A stretch of DNA of 40,673 nt from Welwitschia mirabilis (lineage: Eukaryota; Gnetophyta; Gnetopsida; Welwitschiales): NCBI GenBank assembly GCA_051453625.1, contig JBOZIK010000001.1:183439772-183480444 (forward strand), read 5' to 3'. Numbering within the stretch: position 1 is the stretch's first letter; every line of letters begins with the position of its first letter. Shown here piece by piece: positions 19,612 to 30,525 of this stretch. The notes below the pieces were generated by a model. The model saw only the letters and a program-made list of their open reading frames with translations. It was not told the DNA's origin and did not search any database. The position numbers and the translations under genes are program-made.

Positions 19612-22600
19612 CTTGGTGATGTTATTGGAGCTTCTTAGCTACTGTTTAGCATTCTTGGAGCTTCTTGTGGCCTTTACCTTTTCTTAAAATCTTGGATTTC
19701 TTAGGGCCTTTTCTTGAATCTTGTGTTGAGCCTCTTTGCCCTCTTTATTGGCTTTTATTAGGCCTTCTTTTTGGCTTCTTTAGGCCTTTTTTTGGGCTTC
19801 CTTTTAAAATTTTTTAAAGCTTATTGTAATTTTTTATTGATGTTTACAAGGTTCTTTTGATTATTGTTTTTTTAATCATGTTTTGTAAGGCTTTATAGCG
19901 TTGACCTTTATTAATTATGTTTTGCAACTTTTTAGATTACCCCTTGGGGCCTATAAGCACTCTTGCTTTAACCTACACCTGCTCATCTATCAGGTTTAAG
20001 TGAATGGAATCTATAGTGCTACCACTTGTTGCTCTTAGATCCTACCATTGAATGCTACCTACGAATGTGCCACAGAACCTTGAATGCAGCTATGCCTTTT
20101 GATGTCAGCCATTAATAACCTACCATGGTAGTTGCCTATGCTACTATTCATCTAATTCCACAATAGCACTTCTGCACCTTGTCGCCGGCATGTGAGCATG
20201 GGACCCACTAGCCCAAGGATGTGAAGGGGGTTGAGTAGCCTTTGCTTCACTTAACCATCTTTGTGTTGAGTAGCAATGCTATTGTTTCTTGTCACATTAG
20301 GCTTTTGTGCCTCTACATGTCTTGTCGTGCTTATGTGGCTATGCACCTCTTATCCTGTCGAGCTTGTGTGGCTATTCCAGTCGAAGCATGCTAAACAACC
20401 TTTTATCTCATATTAAATGAGGTGTATAGGTAAAATGCACACCACAAGTTTGACATGTGCATGCAACGTGTCATCACCCAAAAGCACGTACTACACAAAT
20501 TTAATAGCACTGGGGAGGCAGTTTAGCTTCTTCGATTCTGGTTTTCTCAGTCAAGTAAAAGGCAAACATCTTCCAGTGATATTATCTGATGTGTACTTCA
20601 TGATAACATTAGAAGATGTCTCCATCGAGGAATTCTGTAAGAGCCGTTATGGGTTCTAGAACCAGTCTTCTTGTTCTATCACTTCCATCAAGAAAATGCT
20701 CAAAATGCTTCTAAGCAGATGCATGGGCCTTGACTATAGTCTCTGGTCCTTGCTCATCATTGCATCCACCTCAAGCCAACCATATGTAGTCTATACAGAG
20801 TGGCAGACAAATTTTTGCTGATGTTTGATGCATTAGATCTCAATTCTTTTGAGCTAAGTTAGAGAATTTTGTTGCTTTACAGTTTCTGTATTGAGATTTA
20901 CATTTCTTAGGCAGAATTTCATTAGACTGACATATTTCCTTATAGTTGTTAAAAATATCATTGATATAAAGAACTCAAATGCAGCTAGAGAGTGATATTG
21001 CGTAGGTGGTTTAATGTTTGATAATTGTAGATTGATCTCTTAGTTTTGACACAATTAATTTTATAAATTTTAGAATGATATTTAGGTGGAACACATGTGA
21101 TGGTTTAGCTAAGTATCTTCAATTGGGTGCATATGTAACATTGTACAACTTTAGCTAGCATTTTTCGTTTCTACACATGTGTTTTTATTAAGTCGTTACT
21201 CAATAATAATCCACTTTTGCACACATGTAGTTTAGCTAAGTGTTGTCTAGCTTTTAGCTCTATTGTGCACACATGCACGATTTTGTGCATTTTTTTTAAT
21301 TTTTTGAGTATTTTAAGCCATTTTAAAAGTTTTTTTAAGTATTTTTTCAAACTTCTAAACTTAAGACTCATATTTTGTCATCAAATCAAGTTGGGGTGTT
21401 GAGTAAGATCCTGTGATTTAATTTTTTGAGCTCTTTTTCTTAGTTTTTAAGATATTTTTTCCCTATCTTTTGGAGATTTCTTTGAGATTCTTGGCATTTT
21501 TCAATTTTGTAAGTCAAATCTCTCTCATCAAGTTAAGTTGCGATATGGAACAGGATCGCTTGACTTTATGTTCATTCTATTTAAAGACTTATTTTGTTAT
21601 TTGTATAGATTAAGCTAAGTTGGATGGTGAGTAAGATCTACTTACTTAACTATACCACTATCAGTCCCTTTTTCTTTGTGTTTTTGATTTTTTGTTCCAT
21701 CCTTTTACACTTAATAATTTTATTGATCTTGCTTAAGTTAAGTAATAAAAATAAAAATTACCTTTGACCCCTTAAACACTTAATGATTTGTACTAGCATT
21801 GGTTGGTGGCAAACATGTCTTAACTACCATAATTGTGAAGTTTGGAACATATAGAAAGTCATGTCTCTTTTAAGCATAAATGTATTAAACACGCCGAGTT
21901 CTAGATTCCCATGTACACATTGGTAATCGAGAGTATACTAAGTGTAGGCTGAAGACACAATGATAGGACTTACTTGTATTTCATCACCAAGGGACATAAC
22001 TTTCATAGAAATTTAAAATTTACTAAATCTAAGGTATAAGTAGATCAACAACATTGCATGGTACTCTTCCTTAAGGGGGGCATATAGTTGAGGTAACTGA
22101 AACAAGCTAATGACTTGAAAGCCCTACTGACATGATTCATACTTTGTCCTTTTACTTCTTTTGGAAACAATGGTACCACCCTTGGAAAGGATATGATCAC
22201 TACCCAGATATAGGAGAAGACTTTAAAATTGACCAATTTTCAACATTTTAATCATCTAATGATCAATTTACAACCCCTGTGTTAAAATCTACCCTGTTCA
22301 CATTAATAAATTTTAACAAAGTAACTTTGTTTTCTTTTTATGCACATAGGTTCTCACTGGTTGAGGTCGTTTCTTGGTTATTAAACATTGTGATTTGAAT
22401 AGATCACTTAGTTTATAGATAATTTCATTTCTTGTAACTATACCTCTCTGTCATAACATTTTGTCTCTTTGCTTTAGTTGCATTATGAATTGGATAGATC
22501 ACTTGAAATTATGAATGATAGTAAGATTCCTTTTCTTGTGAATATACCATCTCTTTATCTTCTTTTTTCTTTTATCCTCTTTTGTATTTGACAAGATTTC

Positions 22601-22740
22601 ATTATGTGATGAATATATTATTTTCAACTATGGATCTAAGAAACATCCCTCTTATTTTTGGACTTCACCTCATAGCTTGTTAACTCTGTTTTGGTTTTCA
22701 TCCTCTTTTCATCATGACATATTTATCATCATCTTAAAAG
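19612..22740 (+). other. long leader region of the inner copia, no gene recognised
   Basis: About 3.1 kb lie between the primer site and the first Gag-like codons. 19612-19830 is pyrimidine-rich with repeated GGCTTCTTT and AGGCCTTTT words. 19930-20900 is GC-richer and more complex than the surroundings, with a direct repeat of GTGGCTAT-containing blocks near 20320-20375. The sequence ACACATGT...TTTAGCTAAGT occurs at 21091-21114 and 21221-21241. Frames such as 20417-20659 have no recognisable domain. Part of this could be a further old insertion or captured host DNA. Confidence 0.45.
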
Positions 22741-22749
22741 GGTAAGTTT

Positions 22750-23660
22750 CAATGGCTGTTAGAGTTATTCACACCCATACTTACTAGTGGGATCATGGCT
22801 AATATTAGAGTCACTCTTCAAGATGATCAGTTATGAAAGGTTTGACATAAGGATTTTATGTCAATCACGTAGATTTATGGTTATGAGAAGGATTTTTTAA
22901 TGCATTGTCATACAAATTTATAGGATTAGGTTGAAGAAGCTACTTAACAAGATATTGATGAAATTTTAATATAGATTATTAAAAAAAAACTATCACCTAT
23001 CAATACAAGAAGTTGGTTAATAGGATTAAAACAAGATACACCAACTTCTGTACCTTATGGGATACAGTATACTTAAAGAATGATCTGGAGATCCTTAATC
23101 TTATAACTTGCATGAACAATTTGCATTATAAGAAGGACAAGATAAGATAGTTGACTGTGTAGTTTTAAAACATCAAGACAAAGGGAGCTAAAATTAACTT
23201 ACAAAAATAAGTTTGCATTTATTATGTTAATTTGATTTGTTGTTATTTAAAAGAATCCTCTGTGCATAGTTATATTATGTCACTACATGGCAGTAAGTAA
23301 TTGAATAATATGATTTTTGATATGTTTGATAAGGATCTCATTTCTGTCAAAGCTGAATTTAACTTCACATGATATTCTTCCTTTGATGTCGAATGCAAAG
23401 TTTCTCATTCTCATAGTCCTCATTAAAATAAATAGTCTACTAGCAAATCCTATTTGCAAAATGACAGACATCATGATAAGGCTCTACTAAAATAGAAAAA
23501 TAAGAAGTCAAATCAAACTTAGTAAAACAAGAAGAAAGTTTAAAATATTTCCACTTCTAAAAAGAATAAGTATTAATGTTCATAATGTGGAAAACAAGGT
23601 CATATCACTAACTTCTAAAGAATTCCTTAGGACAAGATAAAGTATACTCCTAAGGTAAAT
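22750..23660 (+). pseudogene. copia Gag relic (inner element)
   Basis: Degenerate Gag frames end in a zinc knuckle at 23577-23615 read as C-S-stop-C-GKQG-H-ITN-F. This keeps the C-x2-C-x4-H-x4 spacing, but the final Cys is Phe and a stop lies inside. A Lys/Asn/Ser-rich linker precedes it, as is usual in copia Gag. The N-terminal part is too decayed for a firm boundary. Confidence 0.65.
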
Positions 23661-23739
23661 GTAGTCACTAAAGAATCTAATTCCTTTGATAATGCTGAAA
23701 ATTTTAAATGTAATGTTGTCTTTAAAAACTTTGCCTTTA

Positions 23740-24120
23740 TTGGTGTGAGTGAGCATATACCTCATGACAAGACATGAATTCTTGACATAAGTGCAATGCA
23801 TCACATGACTTATCAACATGATTATTTGGATGACTTTATTGAAGCACCAAGCCATGTTTATTTGGCAAACAAAACATCATTTCTATAAAAGGCTAGGATT
23901 CAATTAGCATTGACTTGAAATCACTCGCTCCATAGACTATTTCATATGTTCTTTAGGTTTCTTATTTAAGGTTACATCTTCTATTTCTTTCAACTTTGTT
24001 GTGAAAAGATCACTTTATTTTTATGATAAATTACTTAATGGATAGTTACTAGGGAAATTAATTACTAGTCATGAATTAAAAGCTCGCTCATTTTCATGAT
24101 TATGTTAGAATTTGAGAAAT
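23740..24120 (+). pseudogene. copia protease relic (inner element)
   Basis: HDKT, a stop, then ILDISAMHHMTYQHDYLDDF and HVYLANKTSF correspond to W-ILDSGAS-HMT...F...VYLADN. The catalytic D-S-G is now D-I-S (Asp codon 23784-23786), so it would be inactive. Confidence 0.75.
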
Positions 24121-24760
24121 TTCTTATACTATTTCACAAGATAAGGTTTTTTCCTATCTACTATGGCATGCTCGACTAGGACATCTAATCCTTATGTAAT
24201 GAAGGCAATGCATAAAAATGATCACCAGATTCTTTTACCCATCTTATGGGATTTTCCTTAGTGTGAAGTATGTATTATGGACAAAGCAATTAGATAGCTA
24301 TTTTTACTATGTAAGGGACATGTCAATCGAAAGCTTTTTCTTTTTTACAATGATTTGTTTCCACTCTTTATATATTTTATTACTTTATAGCCTTTATTAA
24401 TGACTCTTCCTAAATGTCTTAGGTATACTTTATCAATCTAAATCCCAAGACTTTAAATATTTATAAAAAATTTAAAACTAAAATGAAAAGTTAATATAAC
24501 TATTAGATTAAAAGTTTTCACTCAGATAATAATGGCAAGCATACATTTGTCAAGTTCAAGGACTTTCTTACTTTTAAAGGAATTTAACATTTAAAGATAT
24601 ACCTTAGGGACACTTCAACAAAATGGCATTTTTAAGTTATTTAATCGCACTATCATTGATATGACATATTTCATAATGTATTTCAGTTGTTATAAGACAT
24701 ATTTAGAGTAAAGTAGAACATAGTAGGATATCTCAATAATTGTATCGATCAATATACTGA
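24120..24760 (+). pseudogene. copia integrase relic (inner element)
   Basis: ACSTRTSNPYVMKAMHKN is a shifted GAG-pre-integrase region (WHARLGH area). HTFVKFKDFLTFKGI corresponds to the segment after the second catalytic Asp (SDNG-EF...FC...GI). GTLQQNGIFKLFNRTIIDMT corresponds to TPQQNGVVER-NRT-x-DMAR, with the third catalytic Glu no longer present. Frameshifts and stops are frequent. Confidence 0.75.
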
Positions 24761-25369
24761 TAAGGGAGCATCTCTAGCTTAAAAGTGATATAGATATAAG
24801 CTAAAGTTATACCATTTTCATATTTTTGATTACAAGTGCTACATCCATATTCCAAGTGAACATAATGACAAAGTTGGAGCACATGCTTGCATCAACATCT
24901 TTATGGAATATCTAACTGACTAGGAGGATTACCAAGCATGTCTTCTAGAGCATCATGAGATCATTATTTCTTATGATGTAATATTCATAGAGATTTAAAA
25001 CAATGATTCTTAGCTTGATCCTTTAGATCTTTGTCCTTCCTTTAACCTAATGACCATATTTGATGCTCAATGTCCTATGGTTTAAGGGGGAGATGTGGTT
25101 AGTAGTAATTATCTTGTTTCTTCTATTGGTACATCTACTTTACAACCTATAGGAATTGAGTAATTTTATGCTCCTAGAATATTTAATATTATTCTAGTAG
25201 TAACTCAATGGATTTTATGACTGAAGAAGATAATACTATCCACAGATGACATTGAAGTATCTAGATACAGTCTACTCTCTGATGTTTGTGACAATGAAAA
25301 GGGTAAAACTAGAACTAGATATAGCTCGCATACATGATGATGATAACAAACTCCACTTGACCTTTGATA

Positions 25370-26160
25370 TTAAACCAACCTCATTTAAGAATTCCCTTCA
25401 ACATGATTATTAGATAAAAATCATGTAAGAAGAATACAATAATCTTATTAAAAATGGTATTTAGAAGATGGTAGACCTTCCCTTAGGATGCATATTATTA
25501 TCTAACACATGGATTTTATGTAATAAATATAATGTGAATAATACCCTTAAGTGACATAAAGCTTGTCATGTTGCTATAGGTCTGCAATAAAAGAAAGGAG
25601 TTGATTATAATGAAGTCTTTACTTCGATAGGCAAATGGACTACTATTAGAATAATGATTACCTTAGCAGCATAAAAATAAAGGAAGCTTCACCAATTGGA
25701 TATAAAGACTAATTTTGTCCATGGAGATTTAAAAGTAGAAATATACATGATGTAACCAAAGGGGTTTGAAAGAAAAGGTAAAGAACATAAGGTGTGTAGA
25801 TTGATCAAGACTCCATATGGGCTAAAACAAGCACTAAGAGCTTGGTATACTAAGCTTGTAAATTATTTAAATTCTATTGGATTTAGATTATATAATTATT
25901 AAGATGTGGGTGTCACATAAAACCTAATGGATAAAAATCTACATACATACTATCATATGTAGATGATATCCTAATAACTAGAAGTGATGAAGAAGATGTA
26001 AAAAGAATAAAATTTACCTTAAATAAGACATTCAAGATTTCTGATCTTGGATTGACTAGATTCTACTTAGGCATAGAAATTATTTAGCAAAATAATAGAA
26101 TATTCTTGACAAAAATAAGTACATCAAAGATCTGATCTAAAAGTTTAAACTAGAAAATGC
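25370..26160 (+). pseudogene. copia reverse transcriptase relic (inner element)
   Basis: Recognisable blocks are EEYNNLIKNGI, then KKGVDYNEVFTSIGKWTTIR (usual KGIDYxETFAPV-K-TTIR), QLDIKTNFVHGDLKVEIYM (Q-MDVK-AFLNGDL-EEVYM), PKGFERKGKEHKVCRLIK and PYGLKQALRAWYTKL. The catalytic YVDD box is intact at 25956-25967. Several in-frame stops and frameshifts break the gene. The enzyme would copy the element RNA into DNA. Confidence 0.9.
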
Positions 26161-26169
26161 AAAATAACT

Positions 26170-26890
26170 ATAACACCTTTGGAGAAGGATGCCAAAATAT
26201 TTATCGATAAATATTTAAAACACACAAATGAAATTAAACATAAATGAATAGTAGGAATTTCAATTTACATAAACAACACTAGACCAGACATATCATATAT
26301 TATTGGTGTACTATCAAGATATCTTTATGTGCTTAAGGTAACTCACCTAGATGCTGTAAAGAGAGTACTGGGATATCTAAAGAAGATCAAAGATTTAGGT
26401 ATAATCTAGAAAAGAAAATTTCAATTCATTTTAAAGGCATAATATAATTCTAGTTTTATTGAAAAAACTAATACCTCATTGTCAACATTAGGATATATCA
26501 TGTTCTTGGGGACACCATCCCTGTCTTGATGATCAAAGCATTAAAATAATATAGCATGATATTTTGCTAAGATAGAGTATGCAACTACTTCTGGGGAATG
26601 TAGACAAATAGAATGGCTTAGAAAATTGTTGGAACTAGTAAAATTAAAACAGACTATGACAACAAAGATTTTCGTCGACAATTAGTTAACATTTTCCATA
26701 ACAAAAGGTACAATGCACCATAATAGAATAAAACACTTTCATGTTGGAGTCTAGAAAATTAGGAGCTCATATAAAATAAAGTTAGTATGTTTATATGTTA
26801 TCTGATCATAGATCAAATTACTCACATTCTTACTAAACCACTTGGTCAAGAGAAGTTCTAGCACTTTTAATCCAAAATTAGATTGGCAAT
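26170..26890 (+). pseudogene. copia RNase H and connection region relic (inner element)
   Basis: ISIYINNTRPDISYIIGVLS and RVLGYLKKIKDLGI match the connection region (Y-x-TRPDI-x-Y-V-LS-F, RVLRYLKGT). YATTSGECRQIEWLRKLLEL matches the RNase H end (Y-A-TTS-ACQ-I-WLR-LL-DL), followed by IFVDN and TMHHNRIKHFHV (CDN-x-A...HHSRTKHIDI). Stops and frameshifts are present. Confidence 0.85.
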
Positions 26891-26971
26891 GAGATAATTT
26901 AAATTCATCTTTATCTTATACATTATGGGCTTCATTTTATTTTTAAATCTCTATTTCTAGTCACTCTTGAT

Positions 26972-27068
26972 CTTAGCACTATAGGATGTGTAGTATGGTT
27001 TTAGCTTAGTACTATGGAATGTGTAGTACAATTTTAACTTAGTACTATAAGATGTGTAGTAGATTTAG
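26972..27068. repeat. three tandem 33-bp repeats before the 3' LTR of the inner copia
   Basis: Units start at 26972 (CTTAGCACTATAGGATGTG), 27005 (CTTAGTACTATGGAATGTG) and 27038 (CTTAGTACTATAAGATGTG), 33 bases apart, with the last unit slightly shorter. They lie in the non-coding stretch between RNase H and the 3' LTR. Confidence 0.9.
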
Positions 27069-27235
27069 TTCTATTTACTATAAGAGCTTTAGTGGTAAAT
27101 TAATTATTTATTTAATGAAGTAGTTTTTCATATGAAAACTTATTTAAGAAGCTCTTATTATAGGCTTTATTCCTACGATTTTCCTCTAGGTACTCTAGTT
27201 TTTCCTTAGAAGAGAGCATATTTCCACATTAAGGG

Positions 27236-27401
27236 TGAAATTCCTAAGGTTTGTATGCACACTGTGGTTATGCCTAGGGTAATGTCTACATCCTAATCAA
27301 AATGGTATGCTTGCCTTTAGGAGTAAGCTCTTGATTGAATAAGAAACATAAAGAAATAAAGATTTATTTTGGAAAATTTCTTGCTCATTTGTTTCCCAAT
27401 A
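27236..27401 (+). mobile_element. 3' LTR of the inner copia element
   Basis: It starts TGAAATTCCTAAGG after ATTAAGGG, a weak polypurine tract. It ends CCCAATA where the 5' LTR has CCAACA, so the terminal CA is now TA. It contains the AATAAA at the same place as the 5' LTR. Confidence 0.85.
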
Positions 27402-27780
27402 AGAATGGTATAATATAAGAGATGGCACATTACTTATTAATACAAAGTTCATTTTCTAACTCTTATTAGGATTAGGATATTATTATAACCACATATCATC
27501 TCAAGTGAGTGATCACTTCATAAAACCAAGGTAAGAATCCATATGAGTTAATTTTCAAAAAAGTTCCAAATTCATATTATTTCAAATTTTTTAATTGTAT
27601 TTGTTAGTTATACATACCAATGAAGTGGAATCTAAACTTGATGATAGAAGTAGGAAGTGAATTTTCATTGGATATGATGTAAAATATTGTGGATAAAGAA
27701 GTTTTGAACTCATTAGTGAAAACTACTTCATTTTTAAAGATGTCAGGTTTGATGGATCAAAATTTGGTTTAGCACACTTC
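27402..27780 (+). pseudogene. copia integrase, second part (outer element)
   Basis: The outer reading frame resumes with KNGII, a stop, then EMAHYLLIQSSFSNS (usual KNRTIIEMARSLL...L..). After a frameshift come SKLDDRSRK, a stop, then IFIGYDVKYCG and RSFELISENYFIFKDVRFDG, equivalent to KLDDKS-CIFIGYS...GYRLYNP-T-KV-RDV-FDE. This is the C-terminal integrase portion. Confidence 0.85.
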
Positions 27781-27929
27781 TGTTATAACAAGATAATGTT
27801 GGTGATCCATCCATCACTTCTTATCCATATATGCCATCAAGAATTATCAAACAACATCCAACTTCTCAAATGTTGGACACAAATTTTCATAGGAAATTTA
27901 CAAGAAGTATGGATACATCTCATATGAAC

Positions 27930-28960
27930 CATAATTAGTTGATGAAGCACTTCAATATTCAATTTGGAGAGAAGCAATAGAGAATGAAATGAATGTAATA
28001 CGAACAAATGTTATATGGGAACTTGTAAATAAACCAAAGAAAAATAAAATCGTTAACTTCAAATGGATTTTAAAAATAAAAATGGATGAAAAATGCATTG
28101 CCATAGGTTATAAAGTAAGGCTGATTATTAGAGAATATAAGCAAAAGAAGCACATTAATTATAAAGAGATTTTTGCACTAGTTGACAAGTTTGAAACCAT
28201 AAAACTCATTATTCTTTAATTATTCACAAAAGATATATTTCAAATAAAATGGATATAAATAGTGCATTTTTAAATGGAAATTTAAAATAAGAAGTATATA
28301 TTTTCGAACCTAAAGTTTTATTTCTCAAAGATCAAGAAAAAAAAGTGTGCAAAGTTAAGAAAGCTCTTTATGATCTCAAGCAAGCTTTAATGGATTATCT
28401 TAGAAGATTAAAAAGACTACAAAGCATGTATTTTAGAGCCAACTTTATATTTCAAACACTTAAATGATCATTTATTATGATATCCATTATGTTGATGGCA
28501 TAGTATTCTTTGCTATTTATGAGAAAATGATTGAAAACTTCAAGATGGAGATGAAAAATTAATTTGAAATAAAAGATATTAACATCCTGAAATATGTTTT
28601 AGGCATTCCATTTGATTAAGACAAAGACCCCATGATTATATATCAAACAAAATTTTCACAAGCCATGATGGAAAAATATGGGCTACTTGAAGTAAAACCA
28701 TCCAACACACTATTAGCTTAGAATCTCAAAATTGAAAGAAAAGACTCTTCAAGAAGGATGGATGCTTCTATTTATAGGTCCATGATAGGACCCTTAAGAT
28801 TTTTGTGTCATATAAACCCTCAATTAAATCTGCAACACCATTTATGTCTAGGTATATGGCTAAACTAAGAGAAGTCCATTTTATTATTTTAAAATGTCGC
28901 ATGAGGTATGTACTTGATACACTTCTGCTTAAATTTAAATAAGAAGATGAAGATATTCAT
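27930..28960 (+). pseudogene. copia reverse transcriptase relic (outer element)
   Basis: LVDEALQYSIWREAIENEMN, WELVNKPKKNKIVNFKWILK and IREYKQKKHINYKEIFALVD are well preserved and stay open for 76 codons (27989-28219). They match EAL-x-W--AM--EM, TW-LV-P...I-KWVFK-K, KGY-Q--GIDY-E-FAPV. The catalytic box reads Y-V-D-G (28488-28499), so the second essential Asp is lost (GAT/GAC to GGC). FEIKDINILKYVLGIPF and YRSMIGPLRFLCHINPQLNL follow. Several stops confirm inactivity. Confidence 0.9.
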
Positions 28961-29300
28961 TATTATTATGATGTTGATTTGATGGATCCATTGAATATAG
29001 AAAATATAATTTTGGTTCCATTATCTTTTGTGGAAGGAACCTAACATGTTTTATGTCAAGAAAACAAAGATTTATCTCTCTTCCTCTACTAAAGATGAAT
29101 ACATCTCCATGGCCAAATCTCTCTAACATGTTTTATGAATTTTAAAATTATTTGAATAGTTGCAGGTGAAGGTATAAACATAGGCTAAGATGTTTGTGAA
29201 TAATATGCTAGCCATAAGGCTCATACATTCTTCACAAGAAGAGTAAGCATATTGAAATCAAGTATTACTTCATACAAGAAAAGGTAAAGAAGCAAGCAAG
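28960..29300 (+). pseudogene. copia RNase H relic (outer element)
   Basis: The frame LTCFMSRKQRFISLSSTKDE followed by YISMAKSL matches the RNase H segment W-SKKQ--V-LSSTEAEYIA-A. Upstream, YYYDVDLMDP resembles Y-DADWAG-D. The C-terminal end near 29220-29300 (SILKSSITSY) resembles the H-R-KHI-I-YHF segment. Frameshifts and stops occur. Confidence 0.75.
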
Positions 29301-29438
29301 CATGCCAAACCATGTTTCCACAAATGAACAAGTTGTTGATATGTTATCAAATAATTTATCAATATACCAAATGGAGTACTTCATATTTAAATCAAATATG
29401 ATAGTTTTATCTCAAGAATATAATCTTCACATTATCCC

Positions 29439-29448
29439 AAAGGAGGGA
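29439..29448 (+). other. polypurine tract of the outer copia element
   Basis: AAAGGAGGGA lies one base before the 3' LTR start. The tract primes plus-strand DNA synthesis. Confidence 0.85.
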
Positions 29449-29578
29449 TTGTTGATGTAAATGTGGTCCAATTTAGACATCTCATATACTTTTTTTCATG
29501 CTTATGTTTTCATGTTATTGTTTAAAGAGTTTTAAGATTAGAAAACTTTATGTTTGGAAGTAATGTTAGTCTCTCTTA

Positions 29579-29629
29579 CAAGGGATTATATCCCACATGA
29601 AATTTGCAAGGGATTATATCCCACATGAA
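29579..29629. repeat. 28-bp duplication specific to the 3' LTR
   Basis: The 23-base word beginning CAAGGGATTATATCCCACAT occurs at 29579-29601 and again at 29607-29629. The 5' LTR has one copy near 16259. The word includes the near-palindrome GGGATTATATCCC. Confidence 0.9.
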
Positions 29630-30377
29630 TTAGAAAAGGAGCAACATCTTCAAACTATTTTGTATAAGCAAAATATTAATGTAGATACAAAAGATTGATG
29701 CCTCTTGAAGAGGTGAATGAAATGTTGGAGAAATTTTGCCAAAAATTTTACATGATCTTTTCTTGATCATTTAGTTTATTTTTTGTTAGTAATGCTTAAA
29801 TCCTTCTCAAATTCACTCACATATGTGTTTGCATGGAAGAATGAAGAGAACTACTGATCTTTTTTATTTCTTATTTTTTAGATATGGAAATAAGTCACAT
29901 ATCTATTTAAGAATAGATAGATTTTAAATGGAAAGGCTGAATAATCAATAAACCTAAGGTTGAATCTAGAATGTCCTAGATTACATGTAACATGTAAATG
30001 ATATTTTCTCTTATTTTAAGGTTTCAGAATGTTTTTATAAAAGAAATAAGTAAAGATTCATTGCTTCATGTAAATCTTAATTACAAGCACGTTTAGATCA
30101 AGAATGAAATTGTTTGAAGATTTAGCTATATATAACGATTAAAAAATGTTATTTAGAAGATGATATTATATTTTCCTAGATGGCTAACATCATTTTTAAA
30201 CATATGAATCAATAATTAAAAAGCAAAAACACTAGTCTCACGTAGTTTGGAAGTAGTTTTGCAGCAGTTGTGAGATAGAGGTATTTCATACCATAGATGT
30301 ATTTCTTGAAGTAAATGTCTTTCATAACTCAGAGATGTCTTCCACACTTAGAGTTATCTACTATAAGAAAGTCAATC

Positions 30378-30525
30378 TTTTAGGACAGATGTCTTCATTA
30401 CTAATGACATGTACTAATAGACAATTAAACTTTTAGGATAGACATCTTTAATACTAAAAACATCTACTAAAAAACAATTCATATTATAGGATAGACATCT
30501 TTAATATCAAAGATGTCTTTTATCA
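30378..30525. repeat. 53-bp tandem repeats in the 3' LTR, about 2.8 units
   Basis: Units start at 30378 (TTTTAGGACA), 30431 (TTTTAGGATA) and 30484 (TTATAGGATA), exactly 53 bases apart. They match the array at the same place in the 5' LTR. AGATGTC and its reverse complement GACATCT occur in and around the units. Confidence 0.88.

Larger units (their letters stand above)
19413..27401 (+). mobile_element. nested Ty1/copia element with short LTRs (inner element)
   Basis: It is flanked by AGAAA (19408-19412) and AGAAT (27402-27406), a 5-bp target duplication with one difference. The outer integrase reading frame resumes after it (KNGII, stop, EMAHYLL). LTRs of 185 and 166 bp, a Met-tRNA-type primer site, and copia gag, protease, integrase, reverse transcriptase and RNase H follow in order. 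A leader of about 3.1 kb between primer site and gag is longer than expected. The edges may be off by one or two bases because the 5' LTR lost its terminal TG. Confidence 0.88.

Noticed and set aside
20417-20659. 80-codon frame in the inner copia leader as a captured gene
   Set aside because: No recognisable domain and no support for a start. Kept only as part of the unusual leader block.
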